Positions 48,949 through 57,548 are shown, counted from the first letter of the stretch. The stretch is 64,000 nucleotides of DNA from Opitutus sp. (GCA_024707325.1 JANPZY010000001.1:2418501-2482500); one strand, 5' to 3'. A program made the numbers and translations. The notes: generated by a model not told the origin, from the letters alone.

Positions 48949-50054
48949 GTCCGCGGTGGAGTTTCGAGGAGGCGGGAGAAAAGTTCAAGATACGCACCAA
49001 CTTGGCGCGCGGGATCGAACGTGGTGCGCGCAAAGTCGCGTGCGAGTGCGGACCGGGGCGAGCCAAGGTGCGGCTCGACTCGAGCCACGGTGCGGATCGC
49101 GTCGCGAAACGCGTCGCGGTCTCCGCGCGGAATCGCCCAGCCGGTCTTGCCGGGAAGAAAACATTCTTCGATGCCTTGCGCGGCCATCGCGATCGCGGGT
49201 AACCCGTGCGCCTGTGCTTCGATGAGGAAATTGGAAAGCGATTCGCTCGACGACGCGTGCACAGCGCAATCGGCCGCGGCGTAGAGCGGCGCGGGATCGC
49301 GTTGAAAACCGAGGAATTTTACGCGCGCGCCAAGGTCGAGTTCGGCGACGCGTTTCTCGCATGTGGTCCGCGTGGCGCCATCGCCGACGAACCAGAGTTG
49401 CCAGTCGAAATCGGCGGGCAGCACGGAGACGATCTCGATGAGTTCGCGCTGACCTTTTTCGGGACGAAACATCGCGACGCTGAGCATCACGAACGTCGTG
49501 TCGGTCGCGCGCTGCTCGGAGCGCAGCTTGGCGTGCGAAGCTGCGGCGTCGGCGACCGCGGCCGCAGGCGGAAAGACGAGCGAGTTGTGGATGACGCTGA
49601 TCCTTTTCGCGGAAACGCCGTGCTGCGTGACGAGAAGATCGCGCGCGTCGCGGCTGTTGGCGACGACATGGCGCACGCGTTGCAGCGAACGCTGAAAGGC
49701 GCGCGGGAGTTTTTTTCCCGTGCGCATCGTGCCGATCACGGCGGACTGCGGCAGCGCCGCTTGCAAACGACCGGCGTAGCAATTGGCCATGCGGCCCATG
49801 CAGAGCACGACGTCGGGAGCGAGTTGGCGCGCGCGGCGAATCAGTCCGGGCGCGAAGAAGTCGAGTCCGGTGTCGAACGGTTGCAGCACGTGGCGCGACA
49901 CGGTGCGGTCAAGGTTGTGACTCAGCACGCCACCGGGACGAAACGAGAGCAGCGTCGTCGCGTGTCCGCCGGCAGAAAAGGCGTTGGCGAGCAGGACGGA
50001 CTGACGCTCGGTGCCGCCGCTGCGGAGATGATCCTGCACCACGAGAATTTTCAT
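48945..50054 (-). CDS. Family 4-type glycosyltransferase
   Basis: The 369-residue product has a GT-B fold: MKILVVQDHLRSGGTERQSV at the start, then VVANSRDARDLLV and ISVIHNSLV in the middle, and the donor-site region SVAMFRPEKGQRE, WFVGDG and the ASSSESLSNFLIEAQAHGLP motif near residue 275 with the usual conserved Glu residues. This resembles enzymes building cell-surface polysaccharides. The ATG at 50054 starts the family's normal N-terminus. A repeat array lies inside its C-terminal region at 49025-49122. Confidence 0.92.
   Translation of the reverse strand: MKILVVQDHLRSGGTERQSVLLANAFSAGGHATTLLSFRPGGVLSHNLDRTVSRHVLQPFDTGLDFFAPGLIRRARQLAPDVVLCMGRMANCYAGRLQAALPQSAVIGTMRTGKKLPRAFQRSLQRVRHVVANSRDARDLLVTQHGVSAKRISVIHNSLVFPPAAAVADAAASHAKLRSEQRATDTTFVMLSVAMFRPEKGQRELIEIVSVLPADFDWQLWFVGDGATRTTCEKRVAELDLGARVKFLGFQRDPAPLYAAADCAVHASSSESLSNFLIEAQAHGLPAIAMAAQGIEECFLPGKTGWAIPRGDRDAFRDAIRTVARVEPHLGSPRSALARDFARTTFDPARQVGAYLELFSRLLETPPRT
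49025..49122 (-). repeat. 11/22-bp tandem array E, inside the glycosyltransferase gene
   Basis: 22-bp units begin at 49025, 49047, 49069 and 49091, with cores such as GTGCGGAC, GTCGCGTG, GGCGAGCC and GTGCGGAT on the + strand. It is translated as residues about 311-344 (IRTVARVEPHLGSPRSALAR) of the glycosyltransferase. Orientation relative to the gene matches that of the other arrays, but the gene stop lies about 80 bases further on. Confidence 0.75.
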
Positions 50055-50090
50055 TGCGCGCAGAGCAGGCGGGCAGACAGTGGACGAACA

Positions 50091-50516
50091 ATGGGCAATG
50101 CGGTCGTTCAATTGCTGATGCGGTGGGCGGTGCTGGCGCTGGGCGTGATGCTCGCGGCGCAGCTCGTGCCGGGAATCCGATACGACGACGGGGCAACGCT
50201 CGTCGCGGTCGTGGTGTTGTTGAGTTTCCTCAACGCCATCCTCAAGCCGCTGCTGTTGGTGTTCACGCTGCCGTTCATCATTTTGACGATGGGGCTCGGC
50301 ATCGTGGTGATCAACGCCTTGTTGTTCCTCTTCGTGGGCCGACTCGTCTCAGGATTTCACGTCGATGGTTTCTGGCCGGCGGTCGGAGGCGCGCTGATCG
50401 TGAGCGTGACCAACTGGGTGGTGAGCTCCTTTATCAAGAGTTCGCGGCAGCGGGATCAGCGCCGCGAGGAGCAACGTCGGGAGCGCAAGAAGCCCGACGA
50501 TGTGATCGATATTTGA
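50091..50516 (+). CDS. Phage-holin-superfamily-IV-like membrane protein
   Basis: The 141-residue product has four membrane segments and the family patterns AAQLVPGIRYDD, VVLLSFLNAILKPLLLVFTL, LPFIILTMGLGIVVINALLF and GALIVSVTNWVVS, then a charged C-terminal tail (RQRDQRREEQRRERKKP). Such proteins are common in bacterial genomes; despite the name there is no sign of a prophage here, and the role is unknown. It is divergent from the glycosyltransferase, with 36 bases between the start codons. Confidence 0.9.
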   Translation: MGNAVVQLLMRWAVLALGVMLAAQLVPGIRYDDGATLVAVVVLLSFLNAILKPLLLVFTLPFIILTMGLGIVVINALLFLFVGRLVSGFHVDGFWPAVGGALIVSVTNWVVSSFIKSSRQRDQRREEQRRERKKPDDVIDI

Positions 50517-50607
50517 CCCGACGCGGAGGGCCGGCCGGGCGCAGCGGGCCGATTTCCGTTTGACGGGGGGCGGGGGGCGGCGACTTTGCCGACCAAATCC
50601 TCACATC

Positions 50608-52005
50608 ATGGCTGAATCCAACGAATACGATCTGGTGGTCATCGGCGGCGGTCCCGCGGGTTACGCGGGCGCGATCCGCGCCGGGCAACTGGGCAAGCGC
50701 GTCGCTTGCATCGAAATGGAGCGCGCGGGCGGCACCTGCTTGAACTGGGGATGCATCCCGACCAAGGCGCTGCTGAAGAGCGCGGAGCTCTACCAGAAAA
50801 TCAAGAAGTCGGAGACCTTCGGCATTTCGGTGAAGGACGTCTCGTTCGATTTCGGCAAGGTGATGGAGCGCTCGCGCGGCGTCGCGAGCCAGATGGCGAA
50901 GGGCGTCGAATTTCTGTTTCGCAAGAACAAGGTCGATTACTTCATCGGCCGCGCGCAGGTGACCGTGCCGGGCATGGTCGAGATCACCGAGGGCGAGCAC
51001 AAAGGAAAGTTTTTCAAAACAAAAAACATCCTCATCGCCACGGGCTGCAAGATGCGCCGCCTGCCGGGCCTCGAAGTCGACGGCACGCGCGTGATGACCT
51101 CGCGGGAGGCACTGGCTAACACGAAGCTGCCGAAGTCGATCATCATCGTCGGCGCCGGCGCGATCGGCGTGGAGTTTGCGTATTTCTACAATTCGTTCGG
51201 CACGAAGGTGACGCTCGTCGAGATGTTGCCGCAGATCCTGCCGGTCGAAGACGAGGAAATCGCGAAAACGCTCCACCGCGCTTTCGAAAAGCAGGGCATT
51301 GCGATTCACACCGGCACCAAGTGCGAAGATTTCCGCGTCAGCAAAGACTCGGTGAAGGTGAAGCTCGTGAAGGGCGACAAGAGCGAGGAAGTCGAAGCCG
51401 ACGCCGTGCTGTCGGCGATCGGCGTCGTCGCCAACATCGAGGGCGTCATTTCCCCGAAGGTGAACATCGAGCTCGACCGCAACTACGTGAAGGTTGGCGA
51501 CGATTATCAGACCAACGTAAAGGGCATCTATGCGGCCGGTGACATCATCGGACCGCCGTGGCTCGCACACGTGGCGACCTTCGAGGCTGTCAGCGCGGTC
51601 AACGGTATGTTCGGCGCCGCCAAACCGGTGCGCGTGACGAAATTCCCGGGCTGCACGTATTGCCAGCCGCAGGTCTCCAGCACCGGTCTGACGGAAAAGG
51701 CGGCGAAGGAAAAGGGGCTGAACTACAAAGTCGGCAAGTTCCCCTTCACCGCGTCCGGCAAGGCGGTCGCGTCGGCCGAGAGCGAAGGTTTCGTGAAGGT
51801 CATCAGCGATGCGAAGACCGGCGAAATCTATGGCGCGCACATCATCGGCTCCGAAGCCACCGAGCTGATTGCCGAGTATGGTCTCGCGGTTGAGCTCGAG
51901 GCGACGATCGACGAAATCCACCAGACGATCCACGCGCACCCGACGCTGAGTGAGGCCGTGATGGAAGCCGCCGCCGCCACGCACGGTCAGGCGATTCACA
52001 TTTGA
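50608..52005 (+). CDS. lpdA: Dihydrolipoyl dehydrogenase
   Basis: This FAD enzyme reoxidises dihydrolipoamide in 2-oxoacid dehydrogenase complexes or the glycine cleavage system. The 465-residue product has the FAD loop VVIGGGPAGYAGAIRAGQLG, the redox disulfide GGTCLNWGCIPTKAL, the NAD loop IIIVGAGAIGVEF and the C-terminal HAHPTLSEAV with the active-site His. No E1 or E2 gene is nearby. A terminator follows 25 bases after the stop. Confidence 0.96.
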   Translation: MAESNEYDLVVIGGGPAGYAGAIRAGQLGKRVACIEMERAGGTCLNWGCIPTKALLKSAELYQKIKKSETFGISVKDVSFDFGKVMERSRGVASQMAKGVEFLFRKNKVDYFIGRAQVTVPGMVEITEGEHKGKFFKTKNILIATGCKMRRLPGLEVDGTRVMTSREALANTKLPKSIIIVGAGAIGVEFAYFYNSFGTKVTLVEMLPQILPVEDEEIAKTLHRAFEKQGIAIHTGTKCEDFRVSKDSVKVKLVKGDKSEEVEADAVLSAIGVVANIEGVISPKVNIELDRNYVKVGDDYQTNVKGIYAAGDIIGPPWLAHVATFEAVSAVNGMFGAAKPVRVTKFPGCTYCQPQVSSTGLTEKAAKEKGLNYKVGKFPFTASGKAVASAESEGFVKVISDAKTGEIYGAHIIGSEATELIAEYGLAVELEATIDEIHQTIHAHPTLSEAVMEAAAATHGQAIHI

Positions 52006-52030
52006 GCGCACAGCTCAGGAACAACTTCGA

Positions 52031-52061
52031 AAAGGCCGGCCGAGTGCCGGCCTTTTCTTTT
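52031..52061 (+). terminator. Rho-independent terminator after lpdA
   Basis: AAAAGGCCGGC and GCCGGCCTTTT form an 11-bp stem with a 5-base loop, followed by CTTTTT. Confidence 0.92.
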
Positions 52062-52118
52062 TGGCAGAGGCGAGAGCGCGGGTGTCGTTTGGCCGGTTAG
52101 TTCGACCGCGGCTATTTG

Positions 52119-52211
52119 GTCATTCTGGGCGCAGCGAAGAATCCATCTGGAGCCTCGAGGCGGAAGACCGCGGCGACGCGCGCACTGGATTCTTGCTTCG
52201 CTCAGAATGAC
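52119..52211. repeat. GTCATTCTGAGCG-type inverted repeat, slightly decayed
   Basis: The left arm starts GTCATTCTGGGCGCAGCGAA at 52119, and the right arm (ACTGGATTCTTGCTTCGC... to 52211) differs from perfect complement by a few bases and one deletion. It fills the spacer between the lpdA terminator and the next gene end. Confidence 0.9.
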
Positions 52212-52237
52212 AGGAAGGCGAAGGGCCGAGGAGCGGC

Positions 52238-53314
52238 TTAGGCAATGCGCTTCGCCAGTGCCTGCGCCTCGAGGGCGAGTTGCGCAGCCCTGAAGACATG
52301 CGCCTGCGTCATCGCGCGCTCCGTGCGTTCGAGGCAGTCGAGGATGAGTTCGCCGAAGAACGGATAGCCGACTTTGCCCGCGAGCTCGAGGTGGTGCTCG
52401 CCGTATTCATTCACCAAATACAAGTGATCGCCACTGCGGTCGCGGGCGACGTCGACGTATTTGCGCAGTTCGATCGTGCCGGCCGTGCCAAGGATGAACG
52501 TGCGGCCATCGCCCCACGTGCTCAGGCCGGGCGGAGTGAACCAATCGACGCGAATGTAGTTCGTCGCTCCGTTGTCGGCGACGAGGTTGGCCTCACCAAA
52601 ATCCTCCAGCTCCGGCAGGTCGGGGTGGGCGTGATTTGCGACGGCGGCGTGGACGACCTTTGCGTCGGTCGCGCCGGCGTAAGTGAGGAACTGTTCGAAC
52701 TGGTGACTGCCGATGTCGCAGAGAATGCCGCCGTATTTCTCGCGCTCGAAGAACCACGCGGGGCGCTTTGCTTGATCGAGCCGGTGAGGACCGAGACCGA
52801 TGACCTGCAGAACGCGACCGATGGCGCCTTCGCGCACGAGTTGCGTCGCATGCACCGCGGCTTCGACGTGCAGACGCTCGCTGAAATACACCATGTATTT
52901 TCGCTCCGTCTCCTCGACGACCGCACGCGCGGCGGCGAGTTGATCGAGCGAAGTAAACGGAGTCTTGTCGGTGAAGTAGTCTTTGCCGGCCTGCATCACC
53001 CGACAACCGAGAGGGCCGCGGTCACAAGGCACGGCCGCGGCCGCGACGAGTTTTATCTCCGGGTCGTCTAGAATCTCGTCGAGTGAGCGCGCGACGCGGA
53101 CACCGGGGTAACGTTGTTCGAAGGCGACGCGTTTTTGCGTGTCGGGTTCGTAAACCCACTTGAGCTGCGCTCCAGCTTCGATGAGGCCGTTGCACTGCCC
53201 GTAGATGTGACCGTGGTCGAGATGCGCCGCGGCGAAGACAAACTCGCCCGGACGCACGACGGGTCGCGGTTTTCCCTGTGGGGCATAGTTCTGGCCGTCG
53301 GCTTTCTGCGACAT
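52238..53314 (-). CDS. Gfo/Idh/MocA-family oxidoreductase
   Basis: The 358-residue product has an N-terminal Rossmann-like region (FAAAHLDHGHIYGQCNGL), EVK-like KTPFTSLDQL and the C-terminal family domain (CDIGSHQFEQFLTYAG near residue 198). The usual glycine-rich start is atypical. It is the third gene of a tight - strand operon after a second Gfo/Idh protein and a transporter. The family oxidises or reduces sugars, inositols or their derivatives with NAD(P). The substrate is unknown. Confidence 0.9.
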   Translation of the reverse strand: MSQKADGQNYAPQGKPRPVVRPGEFVFAAAHLDHGHIYGQCNGLIEAGAQLKWVYEPDTQKRVAFEQRYPGVRVARSLDEILDDPEIKLVAAAAVPCDRGPLGCRVMQAGKDYFTDKTPFTSLDQLAAARAVVEETERKYMVYFSERLHVEAAVHATQLVREGAIGRVLQVIGLGPHRLDQAKRPAWFFEREKYGGILCDIGSHQFEQFLTYAGATDAKVVHAAVANHAHPDLPELEDFGEANLVADNGATNYIRVDWFTPPGLSTWGDGRTFILGTAGTIELRKYVDVARDRSGDHLYLVNEYGEHHLELAGKVGYPFFGELILDCLERTERAMTQAHVFRAAQLALEAQALAKRIA

Positions 53315-53324
53315 GCGGGAGAAG

Positions 53325-54668
53325 TTATTCGGGCAGCGGTTTGTTGCGCGTTTCAGGAAGAAACGGCAGCGCCAGAATGCCGAGCAGCAAGGTCGCGCTC
53401 ACCCACGCGCCGGCGACGCGGAAGCTGTCGACATCGCCGCCAAGATGCGCGGTGAGCCGGCTCAGCGTGAAGGGCGCGGTCGCGGCGAAGATGCGGCCGC
53501 CATTGTAGCAAAAACTCGTGCCCGTGCTGCGCAGTGACGTTGGGAAAAGTTCGGGCAGGTAGATCGCGTAGACGCCGAGCGCGGCGAGCTGACCGAAACC
53601 CATCAGCGGCAGCATCCAGAAAATCTGGCTGAAATCGCGCAGTCCGAGAAACACCACGAGGGTCGACGCAAACGATAGAAACAGCGCGAGTCCGCACGCG
53701 GGACGGCGGCCGAAGCGCTGCGCGATCCAGGCAAAGGTCATCATGCCGGCAAAGCCGCCGACGTTTTGAAACAAGAGTGCGATCGAGCGCCAGTAAGCCT
53801 GATCACTGGCGAGGCGTTCGGGCGAAACACCCTGCGTGCTCAAGTGCGTGCGCACGATTTCGCCGACGATTTTGGGATGAAAGTTGCCCACGCCCCACAG
53901 CCCGATGATACCGGCGGTGCAGACGATGAGGCCGAGCCAGGCGTTACGTCGCCAGGTTGTGTGGCCGAGGAGCAGGCGATAGGAGCCAGCCTTGGTGCCG
54001 GATTTTATACCGGCGTCGCGTGCGAGCCGCCAGCGCTCGGGCTCCTCCACGCGGCGCAGCATCAAGCCGACGATCAGCGCGGGTGCCGCGCCGACGAGAA
54101 AGATGGCCTGCCACGCGTGCAGATCTCCCGGTAACCCTTGAGCGGCGGCCGCTCCGATGCCCATGCCGATGAGACCGGCGAGAATATTGCCCCACGTGGA
54201 AAGCGATTGGAGCAGTCCGAGCGCAGGCGCGCGGCTTCGCTCGGGAAATGAGTCGGCGACGAGAGCCACCGCCAGCCCAAACACACCACCCACGCCGATG
54301 CCGGTCAGAAAGCGATACGCGCAGAAATCCCAGAAGCCCGTGGAGAAGGAGCTGAGTCCCGTGCAGAGCGAGTAGATTATCACGCTCCACATCAGCATGC
54401 GGGCCCGTCCGTAGCGGTCGCCGAGCGCGCCAAACACGAGACCGCCGGCAGCCCATCCGAGAAGAAAGATCGATGTCGTGTAAGGCGAATAAATGGTGGC
54501 CTTCGTGCGATCACCGAGCAGGTCCTCCATCGCCGCATCGCGGGCGAGGTTGAAAAGTTGTCCGTCGAGACAGTCGAAGAACCACGCGAGCGTCGCTGCG
54601 ATGAAGAGCAGCCACTGTTTACGACTGAGGTTCTGCCACCATCGAAGTTGGGAGTCGGAAGGCTGCAT
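53325..54668 (-). CDS. MFS transporter, sugar or organic-acid type
   Basis: The 447-residue product has about twelve membrane segments. The MFS loop between segments 2 and 3 reads GALGDRYGRARML near residue 83, and a matching WIAQRFGRRPACG lies in the second half. The N-terminal AWFFDCLDGQLFNLA fits the acid/sugar:H+ symporter branches. It starts one base after the stop region of the upstream oxidoreductase, so it likely imports the substrate used by the two flanking oxidoreductases. Confidence 0.93.
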   Translation of the reverse strand: MQPSDSQLRWWQNLSRKQWLLFIAATLAWFFDCLDGQLFNLARDAAMEDLLGDRTKATIYSPYTTSIFLLGWAAGGLVFGALGDRYGRARMLMWSVIIYSLCTGLSSFSTGFWDFCAYRFLTGIGVGGVFGLAVALVADSFPERSRAPALGLLQSLSTWGNILAGLIGMGIGAAAAQGLPGDLHAWQAIFLVGAAPALIVGLMLRRVEEPERWRLARDAGIKSGTKAGSYRLLLGHTTWRRNAWLGLIVCTAGIIGLWGVGNFHPKIVGEIVRTHLSTQGVSPERLASDQAYWRSIALLFQNVGGFAGMMTFAWIAQRFGRRPACGLALFLSFASTLVVFLGLRDFSQIFWMLPLMGFGQLAALGVYAIYLPELFPTSLRSTGTSFCYNGGRIFAATAPFTLSRLTAHLGGDVDSFRVAGAWVSATLLLGILALPFLPETRNKPLPE

Positions 54669-55715
54669 TTAGGGGAGGAGGGAAATGGGGCGCCCGGTTT
54701 GCGCGGAGGCGTAGAGGGCTTCAACGAGTGCCACGGCGCGACGCGCTTCGTGACCGTCGATCGTAAGCGGGCGGCCGTGGAGGATCGCATCCGCGATATC
54801 ACGAAATTGCCGAACGTGTCCTTCGATGCCGATGCCGCCGGGCGAGGACGCTCCGCTGCCCAGTGCATTGCTGGACGCGCTTTCAACCGATGACTCGTCC
54901 GCGAGAGGAGCGGAGAGATCCCAGCGGGCGATCTGGTCGTCTTCGAGAGAAACGGAGCCTTTTTCACCGCACAGTTCGATGCGGCGCGACCAACCGGGAA
55001 AGGTGGCGGTCGTCGCTTCGATGGTCCCCAGTGCGCCATCTGAAAAACGCAACGCGGCGCACGCTGTATCCTCAGCTTGAATACGCGTATGCACGCGACG
55101 GGTGGTCCACGCGAAAACCTCGGAGGGCAGTCCGGCGAACCATTGCAACAGATCGAGGCCGTGGATCGCCTGATTCATCAGGGCGCCCCCGCCATCCAGC
55201 GCGAGCATGCCTTTCCATCCTTGGTAGTAGGAATCGGGGCGGTGCCATTTTACGTGAACCGTGGCCAAGGTGAGCCGACCGAGCAGACCGCCTTCCACGG
55301 CCTTTTTGACCTTCTGTGCGCCGGCGCCGAAGCGTCCCTGAAAAATCGGCGCGACGAGCACGCCACGTCGGCTTGCGGCTGTGAGCATCGCATCGACCCG
55401 CTCGATCGTGATCTCGAGCGGTTTCTCGACGATGACGTGTTTGCCGGCCTCGATGGCTGCGAGCGCCGGCTCCAGATGCGCTCCGCTTGGGGTGGCGATA
55501 CACACGACGTGCACATCGGGGCGCGCACAGAGTTCCGCAATGGAATCGGTCGCAAATGGCACACTGTGAGTCGTCGCAAACTCATGAGCCTTTTCGGTCG
55601 AACGGCTGGCCACTCCCGCGACTCGAAATTCAGACAAGCTGGCGAAGGCGCGGGCGTGAATCGCTGCGATCAGGCCTGTGCCGATGAGGCCGACGCCGAG
55701 GGGTGGGGAAAGCAT
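54669..55715 (-). CDS. Gfo/Idh/MocA-family oxidoreductase, first gene of the operon
   Basis: The 348-residue product has the NAD(P) loop VGLIGTGLIAAIHARAF near the start, IATPSGAHLEPALAAIEAGK, the catalytic VEKPLEI with Lys near residue 95 and the substrate-domain stretch GGGALMNQAIHGLDLLQW. The reading frame extends upstream across the tRNA, but MLSPPLGVGLIGTG at 55715 is the true start. With the MFS gene it forms a three-gene cassette for uptake and oxidation of a sugar-like compound. Confidence 0.93.
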   Translation of the reverse strand: MLSPPLGVGLIGTGLIAAIHARAFASLSEFRVAGVASRSTEKAHEFATTHSVPFATDSIAELCARPDVHVVCIATPSGAHLEPALAAIEAGKHVIVEKPLEITIERVDAMLTAASRRGVLVAPIFQGRFGAGAQKVKKAVEGGLLGRLTLATVHVKWHRPDSYYQGWKGMLALDGGGALMNQAIHGLDLLQWFAGLPSEVFAWTTRRVHTRIQAEDTACAALRFSDGALGTIEATTATFPGWSRRIELCGEKGSVSLEDDQIARWDLSAPLADESSVESASSNALGSGASSPGGIGIEGHVRQFRDIADAILHGRPLTIDGHEARRAVALVEALYASAQTGRPISLLP

Positions 55716-55807
55716 GTGCGGATCATGCCGCCAGACAGGACGGCTGGAGAGTCGTTGCCACAGTTTCGAATTTGCCGGCGAACCCGCCGGAAGTTCAGGG
55801 GAGAAAC

Positions 55808-55882
55808 TGGTGCGAGCGGCGGGAATCGAACCCACATCAACGGCTTCGGAGACCGCTACACTATCCATTGTGCTACGCCCGC
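55808..55882 (-). tRNA. tRNA-Arg (anticodon CCG)
   Basis: The - strand folds as a standard cloverleaf. The acceptor stem GCGGGCG pairs with CGCTCGC (one G-U), the D stem is GCAC/GTGT, the anticodon loop is CTCCGAA with CCG at its centre, and the T arm is GTGGG/CCCGC with loop TTCGATT. CCA is encoded at 55808-55810. It reads codon CGG. Confidence 0.95.
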
Positions 55883-55915
55883 AGAAAAGGAACCGCCGCA
55901 AACTCCGAAACACGC

Positions 55916-55953
55916 GCGGTGCTGTCGAGCGCAAAGCGCGACCGCAGCACCGC
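55916..55953 (-). terminator. Possible terminator hairpin after the YqaA-like gene
   Basis: GCGGTGCTG (from 55916) and CAGCACCGC (to 55953) form a 9-bp outer stem with an inner GAGCGC/GCGC pairing. It lies 9 bases after the YqaA-like stop, but no T run follows on the - strand, so its role is uncertain. Confidence 0.45.
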
Positions 55954-55962
55954 TGCTCCGCT

Positions 55963-56601
55963 TTAGAGCGCGTATTTGATCAGCACGAAGCTGCCGATCA
56001 GGAGCACCATGAAAACGACCGTGAACAGCTCGAGGTATTTATCGAGCAGGCGCTTCACCGGCGGACCGACAAAGTAGATCGTAATCGCGACGAGAAAGAA
56101 CCGGCCCGAACGCCCGATCGCCGAAGCCGCGACCAAGGTGCCGAGGCTGACCTGTTCGTGAAACACACCCGCAGCGATGGTGAAGACCTTGTAGGGAATC
56201 GGCGTGAAGGCGGCCGTGAGGATCGAGAGAAACGCGTTCTCGCCATAAAGCCGTGCGACCTGATCCCACGCAGACCCGTAGTGAAGCAGATCGAAAATGA
56301 TCCAGCGTCCCACCGGCTCGGCGAGGTATCCGATGCCGTAGCCCAAAACGCCGCCCAGCACCGAGGCCAGTGAGCACCACGCCGCAAATGTCAGGCTGCG
56401 CTTTTGCGCTCCCATGCACAGCGCAATCAACAGCACATCCGGCGGGATGGGGAAGATCGACGACTCGAGAAAAGCGATCACGAAGAGCGCCGGCACCCCG
56501 TAGCGCGTGTCTGCCCAGTGCAGCACCCACGCGTAGAGCCGCTTTAGCAGATTCGGTTTCTGAGCGACAACGGGCGTGGGAAGTTCGGCAGCTGAGTTCA
56601 T
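55963..56601 (-). CDS. YqaA/DedA-family membrane protein
   Basis: The 212-residue product has several hydrophobic segments and DedA-like patterns: PALFVIAFLESSIFPIPPD near residue 37, GVLGYGIGYLAEPVG, TAAFTPIPYKVFTIAAG near 127 and SAIGRSGRFFLV. The DedA superfamily includes putative lipid flippases and transporters; for YqaA no reaction is established. The ATG at 56601 was chosen since the upstream frame lacks hydrophobic or conserved sequence and overlaps the terminator of the previous gene. Confidence 0.9.
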   Translation of the reverse strand: MNSAAELPTPVVAQKPNLLKRLYAWVLHWADTRYGVPALFVIAFLESSIFPIPPDVLLIALCMGAQKRSLTFAAWCSLASVLGGVLGYGIGYLAEPVGRWIIFDLLHYGSAWDQVARLYGENAFLSILTAAFTPIPYKVFTIAAGVFHEQVSLGTLVAASAIGRSGRFFLVAITIYFVGPPVKRLLDKYLELFTVVFMVLLIGSFVLIKYAL

Positions 56602-56604
56602 AGC

Positions 56605-56637
56605 GCAAAAAAAAGCAGGCCCGAAACGGACCTGCTT
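56605..56637 (-). terminator. Rho-independent terminator after the small basic protein
   Basis: On the - strand AAGCAGGTCCG pairs with CGGGCCTGCTT (one U-G), 3-base loop, followed by eight T. It lies 20 bases after the small gene stop and 4 bases before the YqaA-like start region. Confidence 0.92.
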
Positions 56638-56657
56638 GGAAGCGAAAATGTTGCGGA

Positions 56658-56813
56658 TTAAACGTCCGGCTTGGTCTTGCGCAGGCCCTGCACGCGATCG
56701 CCGACCTTCCATTGGCCGCGCTTCTTCAGCAGGTCGATGCGCTCAAAGCGCTTCAGGACATTGCGTTTAACGACGAGACCGGAGGGGCCTTGGAGACTTT
56801 TGTGCTGAGACAT
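56658..56813 (-). CDS. Small basic protein, Chlamydiae/Verrucomicrobia type
   Basis: The 51-residue product starts MSQHKSLQGP and continues KRNVLKRFERIDLLKKRGQW with 16 basic residues. It resembles the small basic protein family seen in Chlamydiae and Verrucomicrobia, probably linked to the ribosome, though its function is not established and I rely on memory of the family pattern (MS.HKSL, RNVL.R.ERI..L, G.W..GD.V.GL.K). It has its own strong terminator, consistent with high expression. It supports the PVC assignment. Confidence 0.85.
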   Translation of the reverse strand: MSQHKSLQGPSGLVVKRNVLKRFERIDLLKKRGQWKVGDRVQGLRKTKPDV

Positions 56814-56839
56814 GGCGATGAAAGGGTGGTTGGCGGTTG

Positions 56840-57163
56840 TTAAAGGGGCCGATTGCTAGAGTCGGCCTTTGCCCATGACAAGTATTTTTCTCCCACGGAC
56901 TCCGGGCGCACCACGATCCACTCGGGGACTTCGTAGGGGTGTCGGGCAAGCACCCACTGTTCCAGCGGCTTTTGCTGTTCGGGCAGGCATTTGAACAGGA
57001 TGCGGAATTCACGTGCGGTCTGCGTCTGGCCCTTCCACCGATACGCGGAAAAGATCGGCGATACCTCGACTTGAGCGCAGACGGCTACGCCTTCGGCCAC
57101 GGCATCCGTGGCGAGTTGCTCCGCCAGTTCGCGGTCTTCCACCGTGGTCCAAGCCAGCAGCAT
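56840..57163 (-). CDS. cutA: CutA-like protein
   Basis: The 107-residue product matches the trimeric CutA family: LLAWTTVEDRELAEQLATDA at the start, VCAQVEVSPIFSAYRWKGQ with the conserved W and K, and HPYEVPEWIVV near residue 76. The usual conserved Cys and Tyr positions are present. It was named for divalent cation tolerance, but its actual role remains unclear. It is divergent from rpoZ. Confidence 0.93.
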   Translation of the reverse strand: MLLAWTTVEDRELAEQLATDAVAEGVAVCAQVEVSPIFSAYRWKGQTQTAREFRILFKCLPEQQKPLEQWVLARHPYEVPEWIVVRPESVGEKYLSWAKADSSNRPL

Positions 57164-57269
57164 AACGTGATGTTCGCCCGAGCCGGAGGGGAGGCAAGAG
57201 GGGAAATTGACCCTTGACGCCCGGGACGCCCAGCCTACTTCTCAACGGTTTTCACCGCCGACTACGCCC

Positions 57270-57470
57270 ATGAGAGACGATTACATCAAAGAAGCGCTCA
57301 AGGTCATCCCTGATCCCAATGTGTTGATCAACGTGGTGTCCCGTCGCGTGAAGCAGCTCCGCCGCGGCAACCGGCCCTTGGTCGAGTCGCTGGAAAAGCT
57401 TTCCTCCGAAGACGTTGCGTTGCGCGAGGTCATCGAAGGCAAGATCAGCTTCGAGCTCGGCGACAACTGA
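57270..57470 (+). CDS. rpoZ: RNA polymerase omega subunit
   Basis: The 66-residue product MRDDYIKEALKVIPDPNVLI plus NVVSRRVKQLRRGNRPLVES has the omega pattern (NVLINVVSRRVKQL and RPLV). Omega helps assemble the core enzyme. Length is at the short end of the family. The ATG at 57270 is preferred to an upstream start. A terminator follows 23 bases after the stop, so it is transcribed alone. Confidence 0.88.
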   Translation: MRDDYIKEALKVIPDPNVLINVVSRRVKQLRRGNRPLVESLEKLSSEDVALREVIEGKISFELGDN

Positions 57471-57493
57471 GTCGAATCGACTTTTTGCTTCCC

Positions 57494-57526
57494 AGGCGGC
57501 CCTGCGATTGCGGGAGCCGCCTTTTT
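57494..57526 (+). terminator. Rho-independent terminator after rpoZ
   Basis: AGGCGGC and GCCGCCT form the outer stem with inner CCTGC/GCGGG, loop GATT, followed by TTTT. It ends before the smpB start at 57549. Confidence 0.9.
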
Positions 57527-57548
57527 CATGCATCAATAATCAAAGCCC

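Noticed and set aside
50091-50516. Evidence for a prophage
   Set aside because: The holin-like family is widespread in bacterial chromosomes, and no other phage gene lies nearby.
55716-55934. N-terminal extension of the first oxidoreductase, reading across 55808-55882
   Set aside because: The stretch is the translation of tRNA-Arg; the enzyme's own start at 55715 fits the family.
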